Source of the DNA: Corinectria fuckeliana
Taxonomy: Eukaryota; Ascomycota; Sordariomycetes; Hypocreales; Nectriaceae
Direction: 5' to 3'
Length of the DNA stretch: 64,000 nucleotides
NCBI GenBank assembly: GCA_019137255.1
Contig: WPDH01000060.1
Span: 62,001-126,000 of the forward strand
The position numbers and the translations under genes are program-made. A model generated the notes under the pieces. That model ran no database searches. It was not told the DNA's origin and worked only from the letters and a program-made list of their open reading frames with translations. This document shows, one piece after another, positions 1 through 10,951 of this stretch; the stretch's first letter is position 1, and each line of letters opens with the position of its first letter.

Positions 1-3000
1 CGTGCCCTTCCAACTTTCAGCTTCCGGAGTCTATCCTGTCTCGCAAGAACAGTACCAACTCGATGAGCCACAGCTTGGTCACCACTCCCGGCACGGTGCC
101 TGAAGTCATCCCCAAGAGCAACCTGATCCGACGGTTCTCTAACCGTGCCCACCGGTTCGCTAGCAGGAGACGGCAATCTTCGGCGGCCCCTGCCAGCAGA
201 GACGGCAGCGTCGGCCCTAGCATCCTGCGTCGCCGCAGCGACAGCAATGCAACCGCCCCCCCTGAGGGCAACGCTCTGACTGACACCGACGAGGAGCTGG
301 ACCCGGTCCTGGACGACGCCATCTCATTGCTGGGCCTTGACGTTACCGCCCACACTTCATCGGGCAACAACAGCTCGGCCGGCTCTATTAGTGGCAGCGC
401 CACTACCATGGCTGGACCTGTGCTGCCGGCCGGACTTCAGAACGGCAGCCCGGTTTTCAAAGTGTCCAAGAAAAACCGAACCAAGCGAGTTATCCTTGTC
501 TATGAGACCGAATCCAACAGAATCTCGTGGGACTCGACGCGATCCCACAAGTCCCTGCACGTTGACGAGATCAAGGAAATCCGAACAGGCTCCGATGTCC
601 AACAGTACTGCCTAGACTTTGCCGTTGCTGAATCGCTGGCGACGACTTGGTTCACCATCATCTACACTCTTTCGGAAACTTCCAAGACCAAGTTTCTGCA
701 CGTCGTCGCCGACGACCACGACAGCTTGACGTCGTGGACCGAGTTTCTAGATGCCATGATGAAGTACCGCCAGGACTTGATGACTTCGTTGATGTCCTTC
801 AACGACCGAGCCATTGCGCAGTACTGGCAGTCCGAGATGGCGAAGCAGTTCGGCGACAAGCCACGAGGCCTTGGGCAAGAGGAGCTGGATATTGCTGGTG
901 TCAAGCGAGTATGCCAGAACCTTCACATCTACAGTTCGCAGCGGACCTTGGAGGTCAACTTCTTCCGCTCCGACGCCCGACGACGCGAGAAGCTCAACTT
1001 TACCGAGTTCAAGGACTTTGTCCGCCGGATGAAGCAGAGGCACGATGTCCAGCGAATCATTCGCAGCATCGCCACCAACCCCGAAACCGGCATCACGTTG
1101 CCCGAATTCCTCGATTTCGTCCGCGACGTCCAGGGCGAGGACGTCGACTCCAATCTCGCCGTGTGGGAGAAGCACTTTGCCTTCTACAGCCGCCACTATC
1201 GGATGGATTACGCCGACCCCGACGCGACCCAGGACATGCAGGTCATGTCGGAAGCCGGCTTGGTCGCATTCCTGGCATCCGAGCACAACATGCCTCTGGA
1301 AGCGGAGCCCAAGAACTACACCCTGGACCGCCCCATGAACGAATATATCATCTCCAGCTCCCACAACACCTACCTCCTTGGCCGACAAGTGGCTGGCCAG
1401 TCCAGTGTCGAGGGTTACATCTCGGCCCTGGTCCGAGGCTGCCGCTGTGTCGAGGTCGATTGCTGGGATGGAAGCGCCGGTCAGCCCGAGGTTAACCACG
1501 GTCGCACACTGACCACTTCCATCAGTTTCCGCGAGGTCATGACCACAATTAACAAGTATGCCTTTATCAAGTCGAAATACCCACTCTGGATCTCGCTCGA
1601 GGTTCACTGCAGCCCCGCTCAGCAAGCCCTCATGGTCGAAATCATCAAGGATTGCTTTGGCGCTCGGCTGGTCGAGGAGACGCTGGAGGATTCGCCCGAC
1701 AAGCTCCCATCGCCCTCCGAGCTCATGGAGCGCGTTCTCATCAAAGTCAAAAAGCCCCAGATCAAAGAGGAGCCCGTCAGCACCGACTTCCGGGGCCGCC
1801 GGCGAGGAAACAGCCTGAACTCGCCGTTGACTCGTCCCATGACGGACGCGGCGGCGGCGGCTCTGGTGCCATCGCAGTCGCTCCCCCAGAGCCCAATGCT
1901 GAGCCCCAGCCACTCCTCGCGTCGGCTGGTCAGCAAGACCCGGGTCAACACCATCACCGAGGGCCGGGTCCACGACATGATGAGCAGCAGCACCAGCGAC
2001 AACGAGAGCGGAGGCGAGAGAAGCACAAAAAAGGCCTCCAACAAGACGGTCAAGGTGCTCGGAGACCTAGGCGTCTACTGTGCCGGTGTCAAGTTTGCGG
2101 GATTTGACACTGCCGAGGCTAAGCAGTACAACCACATCTTCTCCTTCATGGAATCGAGCTTCGCCAAGCACTCTCGAGTCAAGGAGGAGAAGATGGCCCT
2201 CGACATCCACAACATGCGCTACATGATGCGAGTCTACCCCGACCGAACGCGAATCACGTCCAACAACTTTGACCCCCTTCTCTACTGGCGCCGCGGAGTC
2301 CAGATGGCAGCGCTCAACTGGCAGACTTTCGACTTGGGCATGCAGATCAACCGCGCCATGTTCGAGGGCGGCCGAGACTGCTCGGGCTACGTCCTCAAGC
2401 CCAACGAGCTCCGAGACATCCAGGTCCTGCCGTTCAACTCGGACATTGCCGAAGGCAAGAAGGAGCGCAGCGTTGTTTCGTTCAGCATCGACGTGATCTC
2501 GGCGCAGCAGCTCATGCGACCCGCCAACCTCCCCGCCAATAAGTCGATGGACCCCTACGTCGAGGTGGAGATTTTCCACGCCAACGACAAGCGGGACAAG
2601 AAGGACACGAGCTCGAGCAAGACCCTGGACCTCGACTCGCCCCAGAAGTTCCAAACCGACGTCATCCGACAAAACGGCTTCAACCCCATGTTCGACCGAC
2701 AGTTCAAGTTCAAGGTCACAACGAAGCACCCCGAACTCATCTTCGTCCGATGGTCGGTCAAGCTCTCCAACGACGGCGAGAGCTACAACGACCGCCCGGC
2801 GGTGGCCACATACACCGCCAAGCTCAACAGCCTCAAGCAGGGCTACCGCACCTTGCCCCTCCTCAACCATGCCGGCGACCAGTACCTCTTCTCCAAGCTG
2901 TTCTGCAAGATCAAGGTGGATTCGGTCGAGAAGATGATGATCGACGCGCCCCGCCGCAGCCAAGACAGCAACAAGTTTAATCGTCTGGGCGGCAAGGTCT

Positions 3001-3080
3001 TCAGCCGAATCAACACCAGCCCCAAAGGCACCATCGACAAGTCCAGCACCGAGAAGACGAGCTTTGACAGCTACCCCTGA
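1..3080 (+). CDS. Phosphoinositide-specific phospholipase C, delta type (5' partial)
   Basis: Hydrolyses PtdIns(4,5)P2 to diacylglycerol and IP3. Numbering is from the ATG at 63 (1005 codons). A PH-like region (about 130-260) is followed by an EF-hand-like region (285-380), the catalytic X domain (424-570) with histidines in SSHNTYL (about 433) and NHGRTLT (about 479), a long Ser/Pro-rich X-Y linker (about 575-650), the Y domain (663-780) with the GVQMAALNWQT signature, and a C2 domain (800-950). That is the order and size of fungal PLC1/plcA proteins. The frame is open upstream of 63 back to a 'tttcag' acceptor at 15-20, so 14 more codons probably belong to this exon and the true start lies outside the window. 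Stop is TGA at 3078. The neighbouring palmitoyltransferase is convergent. The family assignment is firm; which fungal PLC paralogue this is cannot be told. Confidence 0.93.
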   Translation, partial: CPSNFQLPESILSRKNSTNSMSHSLVTTPGTVPEVIPKSNLIRRFSNRAHRFASRRRQSSAAPASRDGSVGPSILRRRSDSNATAPPEGNALTDTDEELDPVLDDAISLLGLDVTAHTSSGNNSSAGSISGSATTMAGPVLPAGLQNGSPVFKVSKKNRTKRVILVYETESNRISWDSTRSHKSLHVDEIKEIRTGSDVQQYCLDFAVAESLATTWFTIIYTLSETSKTKFLHVVADDHDSLTSWTEFLDAMMKYRQDLMTSLMSFNDRAIAQYWQSEMAKQFGDKPRGLGQEELDIAGVKRVCQNLHIYSSQRTLEVNFFRSDARRREKLNFTEFKDFVRRMKQRHDVQRIIRSIATNPETGITLPEFLDFVRDVQGEDVDSNLAVWEKHFAFYSRHYRMDYADPDATQDMQVMSEAGLVAFLASEHNMPLEAEPKNYTLDRPMNEYIISSSHNTYLLGRQVAGQSSVEGYISALVRGCRCVEVDCWDGSAGQPEVNHGRTLTTSISFREVMTTINKYAFIKSKYPLWISLEVHCSPAQQALMVEIIKDCFGARLVEETLEDSPDKLPSPSELMERVLIKVKKPQIKEEPVSTDFRGRRRGNSLNSPLTRPMTDAAAAALVPSQSLPQSPMLSPSHSSRRLVSKTRVNTITEGRVHDMMSSSTSDNESGGERSTKKASNKTVKVLGDLGVYCAGVKFAGFDTAEAKQYNHIFSFMESSFAKHSRVKEEKMALDIHNMRYMMRVYPDRTRITSNNFDPLLYWRRGVQMAALNWQTFDLGMQINRAMFEGGRDCSGYVLKPNELRDIQVLPFNSDIAEGKKERSVVSFSIDVISAQQLMRPANLPANKSMDPYVEVEIFHANDKRDKKDTSSSKTLDLDSPQKFQTDVIRQNGFNPMFDRQFKFKVTTKHPELIFVRWSVKLSNDGESYNDRPAVATYTAKLNSLKQGYRTLPLLNHAGDQYLFSKLFCKIKVDSVEKMMIDAPRRSQDSNKFNRLGGKVFSRINTSPKGTIDKSSTEKTSFDSYP

Positions 3081-4877
3081 TTGGTGGCTCCATCTGTACA
3101 CTATATTTCTTCCCTGGACATATTTTACTCGGCATTCGAGTTTCTTCAAGGCCCGTTTACGGGAACTACCTCTTTTCTTCTTCTTTCTTTTTGACTATTC
3201 TTTGGCTGTAGCTCCCGGAACTTGGGGCGCTGGGCGCTGGGAGTCGAACTTGCCCCGACACCTTATTCCACGATCCGAGCAGGATCCTGGCGCACAATGA
3301 ACGCGGTGGGATTTGTGTTTCTATGTGACGGAAACCGTCGCTTCTTTTCTCCTCCCCCCCTGGACGGTCGTTTTTTTTCACGGGTATCCCCCGGTACACT
3401 CCTTTTCCTTTGTCTGAACATGGCGCATGAAAAAAAATAAAGATGGACGGATACCCCCCTCCCCCCCCCCCTGAAGCGTGAGCGGTGTTGGTCATTTGGT
3501 TTGGGTTGACATTTTATGGGAAGCAACACACGGGATTGGCGGAAAGGAAAAGGGACATGCATACACCACGCTTGGTCGTGTTGGGAGCGTCAGGAATTAG
3601 CATTGCACTGGAACTGGAATCACGTATTATAGACTGGCACAAGGCAAGGAAACCACACGGAATTTTGTTTGTGCACCCTTTTTTTCTTTCCTTTTTGTTC
3701 ATGATTCGATCGCTCTGAGCTGCCACACGGGAAAGGGGGAAACACGACAAACGCCAAGAAACTCCCTTGAAGCAAAGCTGGCTAGGGGGCACAGGCAGGC
3801 ATGCAAGCAAGCGGGGAAGATGGAAACCCTCGGATCATGAAGATGATGATTTCCTTTCATTTCATTCTCATGTCTACGGTCGACGGGACAAGTTGCACAC
3901 ACTGGGAACGGATGGGAAAGCTTGCATGATACACACACCTGCGGCTCGCGCTGCAACCACGGTCTCCTTTTCCTCTTCTCTTGGTCATGTTATTCGGGAC
4001 TTGGTTTTGGGGGCGTTTGATGATGAATGGAACTGTATTTGTTTCCCCTACTGGCGATGGAAAGCCGGGTCGAGGGAGGAGAAAGCAAAAAGTATTTTTT
4101 GACGAAACGGAATGGAATGAAATGAATCTAAATGATGTGCTCTGAAACGGCCCGGCTGGACCGCATCCCATCTCCCGTGGATTGAAGGAACGCATGGATG
4201 GACCCTTGAGTCGAGTCCCCCACCCTCCTGAGCTGGACCCCTGAGGATCGTCGTGTTTCTCACGACGTTCCGGCGCAGCTGTATGTACATACACACACGC
4301 CCCTCTTTGTCGATCCTTCGCCGCGCGACGTGGCGTCGTTCACGGGCCTCCTTCCGTGCGGGGAAGCGGGACCTGGGGAGCTGGGGTAGTTAAAGGGGTG
4401 AAGGGAGAAGACGTAGGGGGGGTGTTGGCATGCGAGAGATGTTGGACGACGATGGAGTAGACGAGATTGGAGGGTGTATGTATATGGCGACGGCGATGGC
4501 GATGGAGACATGGGGATAGGAGGGCAGGGTGGTAGTCGGGAATGCGACTGTCATGACAGGGGACTATTGTATTTGTGATGGAATCAACGTCTTGGTGAGC
4601 AAGCAGCTCGTCTCATATATAAACAGAAACCAGAGGCTTGGGCGAGTAACGATAGAAGTTAATCAGAATTTCCGTGAAACCCGACGGGTATTCCGTGTAA
4701 AGATGCCCTCCCTCTAAAAGAAGCCCAAAAAAGAAGAAATAGGAAGAATAAGAAGAAAAACCGATAGAATGGAACAAGATGACGGCATAAGTTACGACAC
4801 AACATGAACTCCTTCAGCCATGGTACTCATCAGAAAAAGAGGCTGCGACAACAGCCTGCGCGCGAAGCCGGGCCGCT
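3081..4877. other. Gene-free convergent intergenic region
   Basis: It lies between the 3' ends of the PLC and palmitoyltransferase genes. It holds pyrimidine tracts (3168-3192), C homopolymers (around 3350-3360 and 3454-3472) and a T run near 3371. No ORF here has a recognisable domain; it should contain both 3' UTRs. Confidence 0.6.
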
Positions 4878-6550
4878 TCAGTCGACCCCCTCGTCGTGGA
4901 ACTTGGGACTCACGGTCCGGTTGAGGCTGGTCTGCGAGCTGCCCTTGCTCAGCACGCCGCTCGCGCCGCCGCGGCCCCAGCCGCCGTTGGTGACGACGTC
5001 CATGGCGCGGCGCTCGGCCTCCTCGCGGCGCTTGTCCGAGGCGTCCCAGTCGCCCGTCTCGGCGTCGTCGTCGGCGGCGTCGTCCAGCTCGTCCAGCTCG
5101 GCGTCGAGGGTGCGGCCGCGGGGGCTGAGGCGCCGCAGCGGCACGTCCTGCGTCGCGTCGGCGTACAGGCTCGGGTCGCGGCCGAGGACGCGGTCGGCCT
5201 TGCTCAGGGGCCGGGAGGGCATGAAGTGCCGGCCGGCGCCGTCGGGGCGCTCGGGGACGTCGGGGATGTCGTCGTCGTCGTCGTCGTCGCCGGGGGCGCC
5301 CCAGCCGGCGCTGACCTCGCGGGCGCGCTGCTGCTCGCGGTCGGAGCGTAGGCGTTCGCGCGCCTCTTGCCACCGGGGGCTCGGCTCCCACGACCAGCCG
5401 TCGCCGGTGGTGTTGCACACGGGGAAGAACCAGAGGGCGGGCGTCGGGCCGAACAGGTGCCGCAGGTTGCGTCGCCAGCCGAGGTCGAAAGCGTTGGGCA
5501 GCTTCTCCGAGTCTTGCTCGTCGAGGTACTCCTCGTAGCGCCTCCGTCGCTGCTCGCGCTCCATGTCGGCGTACGACAGCTGGACCGGGTGCGAGCCGTC
5601 GGGGGGGGACGTCCGGGGCGGCTCCCGGGTGCGGCGCTCCTCGCCCTCCTCGGGGCTCGTGATGCCGGGCAGGGCGTTGGCGTGGAAGTCGAAGACCTGC
5701 TGGGCGGCCTGGGGCACGTGGTTGGCAGGGTTGTGGGCCGACGTGTACGTCTTGCGCAGGGGCGAGAGGTAGCGCGTCTTCTCTAGACACTCTATCGTGG
5801 TCTGGCCCTTGCTGGCGAGGTGCAGGTGCCAGCCGGTGAAGGCGCCGACCACGAGCCCGATGATGCCGCTGACGACGCTCAGCATGATGAAGTTGACGGG
5901 CATAAACGTCTCGAGGTACTCGGTGTCGTCGAGGACCTCGTCCCAGACCCAGGTCGCGCTGACGGCGAAGGCGTAGAAGCAGAAGAGCGTGGTGTAGACG
6001 AGGAACAGCAGGAAGGCCTTGTGGTTGCGCAGGCCGATGCACGTGGCCAGCCAGGGGCAATGGTGATCCATCTTGAGGACGCACCGCCGGCAGGTCGAGC
6101 AGTGGTGGGCGCGGTCGGGCTTGCGGGCCTGGCACTTCTTGCAGAAGCGGAACTCGCCGTTGCTCTTGACGGTGAAGCTGGTAGCCTGCGGCGCGTTCTG
6201 CGTGGGGAGGAGGCCGTAGCCCATGTCGTTGGTGGTCGAGCCGGGCGGCGTGAAGACGGCCGTGGTGTAGGACCAGTTGAGGAGGAGGAAGAGGACGACG
6301 CCGAAGACGGAGGAGCCGGTGCCTGTTGGATCCGTGTCAGCGAGCGGGTTGCCCCGAGGGTTGCTGCCCCCTTGTGCACTGCACTGAATTGCTTCATCGT
6401 ACCTATCCACGCGCTCTTGGTGCTGACGCTGCCAATGTTCACCAGCACCCACACCGCCCACGATGTCAACCCATACACAAACGCCAGCGGGATGTACGTT
6501 GCGAAGGCGCAGCACGCGCGCTCCAGCTTGCGAGCCCACCGACGACACAT
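4878..6550 (-). CDS. DHHC palmitoyltransferase, PFA3-like
   Basis: S-acylates membrane-associated proteins; yeast Pfa3 modifies Vac8 on the vacuole. Exons are 6403-6550 and 4878-6322, with an 80-nt GT-AG intron, giving 530 aa. The start MCRRWARK opens directly into two hydrophobic segments (about 15-35 and 52-70). The Cys-rich domain (about 108-160) contains FRFCKKCQARKPDRAHHCSTC and DHHCPW, with the catalytic Cys near 137, then two more membrane segments and a TTxE motif (GQTTIECLEK). The C-terminal half is cytosolic, acidic and disordered, including an Asp run coded by GAC/GTC triplets near 5270-5290. It is transcribed toward PLC. The catalytic assignment is certain; the PFA3 subgroup is inferred from the TTxE spacing and length. 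Confidence 0.9.
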
Positions 6551-7200
6551 GATTGCAGGTCCTTGTCCCGGCGGCTCTTTGCAGACGCACGCGCGCACGC
6601 CTGTCTCGGTTTCAAATGAAGCGTCTTGACCCGTCCGTTGATCGTCCGGAGAAATCGGTTCGACAAGGGGAGGCAGGTCGGGTCTACTCCATCATCTGCG
6701 GGAGGGAGCGGGAACGGGAGCCGACAGTCGAGGAAAATGGTTCGGACCGGATTGCAGGCAGATCCAGCGGACAAGGGCGAGGCTTCTAGATAAACGCCGC
6801 GTCCAATTCCAAGTGAGTGTAGTTGTAGCTGCGACTTGTCGTTGAAGCTGCGAGCGGAATGGCGACGTAAAGTCGAGACTACAGAGTAGACCCTGAAATT
6901 ACGTACCTGTCATGAAAGCGCTGAGGCGAGCTTAGGTCATCAGGGGGCGCAGTTCGGCATTCGGACAGGGGACCCTCCGGCGCCGCGTTTCTAGAACCCC
7001 CGGTCCGGCCGGCCGACGACGGACTGTAGAGAGAGCTTGGAAGTGAGTGGAAAGTAGGCTTCTGATTCTCAACTAGCTAATGTTTGTTCCCGCACATACC
7101 GCTGGACCAACTTGATTGTCAGTCATTACCCTTCATGCCCTTCTGTCTGTCCGTCATCTTCAGCTAGCCGCTGTCAAGTTGACAGTCCAAACCACCGGCT
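6551..7200. promoter_or_regulatory. Intergenic region upstream of the palmitoyltransferase gene
   Basis: It should carry the palmitoyltransferase promoter and 5' UTR and the 3' UTR of the C2H2 gene, both on the minus strand. I see no specific motif I can defend. Confidence 0.4.
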
Positions 7201-8450
7201 TCACCAGTGGACATGCTTGCCCTTCCCTGGATCCCTATCTCCAGTCTTCTCTCCAAACGTGGTGCTGCCCATGCTCCCCCCAGGCCTAAAGGCCGCCCGC
7301 GCCGCCTCCGTCGTGCTGTACTTGAGAGTGCCATCCTCGTTGCGCTTGAGGTCGATGTCCACGATGCCTGCCGTGAGCTGGTCCAGGTACGCGTCGTATG
7401 TCTCCGTTTCTCGGATTCGGCATCGAACTGCGTTGGACTCGGCGTGCTGTGTTACTGCTACTAGCGAGGAAAAGCTTCTGTGGCAGTAAGGGCATCGGTA
7501 CACTGTGTCGGAATGAGCGGGGGACTTCAAATGTCCTATTAGACCGCCAGCCTTGTGGAAAGTTTTCCTGTTACACTTAGTTACCTTCGGGTCTCGCTTT
7601 GAGGACAGCTTGACTTACATGCAGCCAACTTTTGGGCAATTGAACTTCTCACTGTACATCGAGTAGTATCGTGCGGCGTTGAAACCTGGATGGCTCGGGT
7701 GGTGAGGGTCCAAGGCCTGAAACATGACTTTTGCGTTTGGGGCAGTCGCCTCTTCAAGCTGTTCCTTGGATGGCTGTTGAGCTGGAGGGGCATTTCGGAA
7801 CAGCTTCTTCCCCGCGTTCCACTTGCTGGGCGTCTCATTTTCCAGCTTGGCCCCGCCTTGATAGTGATCAAACTGAGAGGTTCCTGGAGGAGACGGCGAC
7901 CTCAAGAGGCTGGGAAAGTCGCCCTTCTTCATCGCGAAAGGGTCGGGCTTGCTGTAAGCCGGGGAGCCAGCATGGGAACTGTGTCCGTGTGACGATGGCA
8001 TGTACTTGGTGAAGTTTGCCTTGACGGGTTGCTCCGTCAGAGCCTCAAGCTTGTTGGGAAACTCAAGCTTCTGCTCTCGCATTTCCTCTAGGGTTGCCCC
8101 GTCAAGCCGGGGGCACTTATCCTCGATGTGGGCGATGAGTCCTCCGAGGCGCACAAAGGGGCCGTCGCCACATGCCGGGCAGTCAAGGTTCTGCTCTTTT
8201 GGGTGATTCTGTGCAAGACTTAGCTGCCGCCGAGGCAACCTAGGGGTTAGGCTAGTCTTACCTCTTGGATGTGTCTGATCTCTGCTCTTTCGGTCTTGAA
8301 GTCCGTACTGCAGAACTTGCAGTGGATATGGCTCGGCTTTCCGGTCCGTCGCATGGATCCTTTATGCTGGTGGAGCTTTTCCCAGCTCGAAAAGAGCAGC
8401 TCGCACGGCTTGCATAGCCATACTCCTCCCGGTTGCTGACCAGAAGGCAT
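7201..8450 (-). CDS. Five-finger C2H2 zinc-finger protein
   Basis: Probable nucleic-acid-binding protein of unknown target. Exons are 8262-8450, 7619-8208 and 7201-7567, with introns of 53 and 51 nt, giving 381 aa with frames closing exactly. Fingers in order: LCKPCELLF...H, HCKFCSTDF...H, LDCPACGDGPF...H in an atypical form, FNCPKVGCMKTFHKAGGLIGH (split by intron 2), and YRCPYCHRSF...H. A low-complexity Ser/Pro segment with SPAYSKPDPFAMKKG and FPSLLRSPSPP lies between fingers 3 and 4. No NLS, KRAB-like or BTB domain is seen. Similar short C2H2 proteins occur in Sordariomycetes, mostly without characterised roles. Start is MPSGQQPGG. Confidence is high in the gene and low in any specific function. 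Confidence 0.82.
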
Positions 8451-8975
8451 TGTCTCTTGGATCGCGAGTCTTGACCAGATTAGCTGAAGGAAGAAGCGAG
8501 AAGAGCTTGTAAGGGTTCGCGATGTGCGAAGAAAGTAAGAAAGGGAGTGACAGCTGGAGACCAAAGCCGGAAGGAGTGAAAACAGTGCTTGATGAGAATC
8601 CACTGTCTGTGAAGCAGAAAAGAAGTGAAGAAGGAAGGGAAAAACGCTTAGGGCTTCCGGTGTTATATACCTAAGGCAGGCAGTTGGCGCCTTAGGTCAC
8701 AAACGATGGGTTGCTAACGGAGATTGCGTCAGTTGTAACCAGGAGAGAAAACGCAAAGTGGTTGGGGAAGGTGCAAACCGCGGACGTTGTTGAAGGGTTT
8801 GGGTACAATGAGGCGCAAACCCAACACGGCAGATACTGGTAGTTGGCTGGTTGTTTTCTCGTGATATGCTCGCAGTAAGGACAGTGCAGAATTAGAGGAC
8901 AAGCCACCAGGGAAGAGAGCTCATGATTCACACACATTCATTCCACATTTGCATATCTGGCTTTCCAACTACCAT
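8451..8975. promoter_or_regulatory. Intergenic region upstream of the C2H2 gene
   Basis: About 525 bp between the C2H2 start and the TFIIIC stop, both on the minus strand. It should contain the C2H2 promoter. Nothing specific is seen. Confidence 0.35.
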
Positions 8976-10951
8976 CTACGCGTCCTCGTCCCCCATTACA
9001 TCCTCGTCTCTTATGCTCTCCTCGTCTTCTCTATCATGAGGCCGCGCCCCCTGGTTGTCATCTTCATCCCCCGACTCGTCATCGTCGTCGCTTTCAGAAT
9101 CATCATCGTCGTCCTCGTCCATCTCGAGTAGTTGCGCCTCCTCATTCTGCGAGTCGGGCACCGATGGCGTCTCGACGGCCCGTTTTGTCGGGTCCTTCAC
9201 CCGGACGCTGTAGCCCTTGTGCTTGTTCTTCCTGGTTGGTTGTCGTCCTCGTAGCAGGGTGAGTTCCTCGTCCGTCAGGCGCAGGTTTGGGAGCGGAAGA
9301 TGAAGAGTTGCCGACGTCGATCGGATCGGTGTTTGGTCTCCAGCTTGCAAAGTCAACGCAAAGTCCTCTCGAGTTAGTCGTCGGTCGAACTGGATGGCCA
9401 CAAGTTTCGTCTTCATAATGGCCTTGACCTTGGCCCACAGCCCGCCGTGATACCATCCGCTGCTGGGATCCCACGTCGGCCGCACGGCGGCGTTGTCGAG
9501 GAGGTCCTTGAGGAGTGGATCGGTGATATCGCAGACCTGCCACACCTTGCCGTCCGTGTGATATGTTTCCCCGTCGAAGACGTGGCTCTCGGAGAGCTCC
9601 TCCAAGAACTCCTTGAGCGGGCCCATCTGGGCTTTGCGCAAGGACTTCCATGTCTGACCCTTCTGGGCGCGTTTCTGCTTAGGAAGCTTAAACATGAGGG
9701 TCTGATATATGCGATACTTGGGGTCTGTCCGCGGATCGATGCCGTAGGGGACCACCCCGTCTCGCCAAGGCCCTCCTTTGAACTGGTAGGCTGTATAGTT
9801 GAGATACCTCTTGAGTTCGTTCCAGTTTTTCAGCTTCCCGCCGAGGTGGTTGAGCAATGACCGACGGGTCCAAACAGGCCGGTCCTCAAAAGCTGTTTCC
9901 AGTTCCGCAATGATTTCGACCATTCGAGGATCTGTCATGTCAGGGGGGATTTGAGGCCCGTCTGGTGCAGGGTCTTCGGCTCCGATGAAATAGCCGACCT
10001 GCTTGACCGCAGTGGTGTTGACGGTTCCGCCGTCCTCGGTGGCGCGCACATACGGGTTTTGAGAGTACTGGTAGTTAAACGGGAGGCTCATGTGGGTGAA
10101 GATGGGCGGCGGGAGAATGTCCACGTTGGGGCCTTTGTCAACCCCCGGCAGAAACTTGAACTCCTTGATTGCTTCGACTGTAGTATTCACCGTCAGGGGG
10201 GGGTGGGGTTGGCATAGAGACAAGAAAACAGAGACGTACCATCTCCGGGTAGGACCTGGTCAACGTATCTCTGAGCAAACGAAGACTTGGACATGTCCCA
10301 GTAAAAGTCGGCAAGGCCTCGAAAGCGATGGGTATGTTTGATGACCCCAACAGCCTCAACCTGGTACTTATCGACGTTGTCCTCCAGCTTTCGACGTAGA
10401 ACCTTGGGATCGTCGAGGCGGGAGCGCGAGTGAACCTGGTCTTGTGCGACGGACTGGGTTTCTGCGTCAACCCCGTCTGCGGCATCAGGTAGTTCGACGT
10501 CTCCCTCCCATGGATCGTTGGTTCCTCTTTTTCGCTTCCTGCCGGTCCTCTTGGGGACGACAACCTTGAGGACGACGTTGTGGCTCCTCGCGTTGTGAGA
10601 CATGATGGGCTTACAAAAAGGGTCCTCGGGCGTCAAGTAGAAAGGAATTGAGTTTCTGAGGGGATCCATGACCTTGAACCCTAGTTTAGTCAAGATGCTT
10701 CAGATGTTAGGGAATGGGAAACAAGGGCGTACGTGCTGAAGAGAAGGCACTCGGCCAAAGGCTTTGAGGGCACGATCGACGTTTTGCACCACGGCAGGGA
10801 TCTCGACTGCGCCGAGGAGACGATTTGGAACGCTGTACTTTGGGGCAGCGTCGGGCGGTGCAGGGCCGGCAATGGGTTCTTCGTCGCTTTCATGATGAGT
10901 GTCTACCGGGCTGCTATCACGGTAGAGGTCTTCATCCGATGAAGGATCCAT
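8976..10951 (-). CDS. TFIIIC subunit 5 (tau95 / sfc1 family)
   Basis: A subunit of the RNA polymerase III factor TFIIIC that takes part in A-box recognition at tRNA promoters. Exons are 10733-10951, 10240-10672 and 8976-10177, giving 617 aa. The N-terminal triple-barrel region holds the family pattern 'PAVVQNVDRALKAFG ... SIPFYLTPEDPFCKPI'. The central region has EAIKEFKFLPGV and then the DNA-binding half (VWTRRSLLNHL, NWNELKRYL, FKGGPWRDGVVPYGIDPRTDPKYRIYQT). The C-terminus is a long Asp/Glu run, as in yeast Tfc1. Intron 1 (10673-10732) needs an AAG acceptor to keep frame; intron 2 (10178-10239) is canonical. An in-frame ATG at 11017 could add 22 residues, but the MDPSSDEDL start fits acidic N-termini of the family better. 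Confidence 0.9.

Noticed and set aside
747..1973. 408-codon open frame antisense to PLC
   Set aside because: It is opposite a well-supported catalytic domain; GC-rich third positions keep the antisense frame open and the translation is of low-complexity composition with no domain.
4792..6135. 447-codon Arg/Pro-rich frame overlapping the palmitoyltransferase
   Set aside because: Same strand, shifted frame of the DHHC gene; the composition is an artefact of GC-rich codons.
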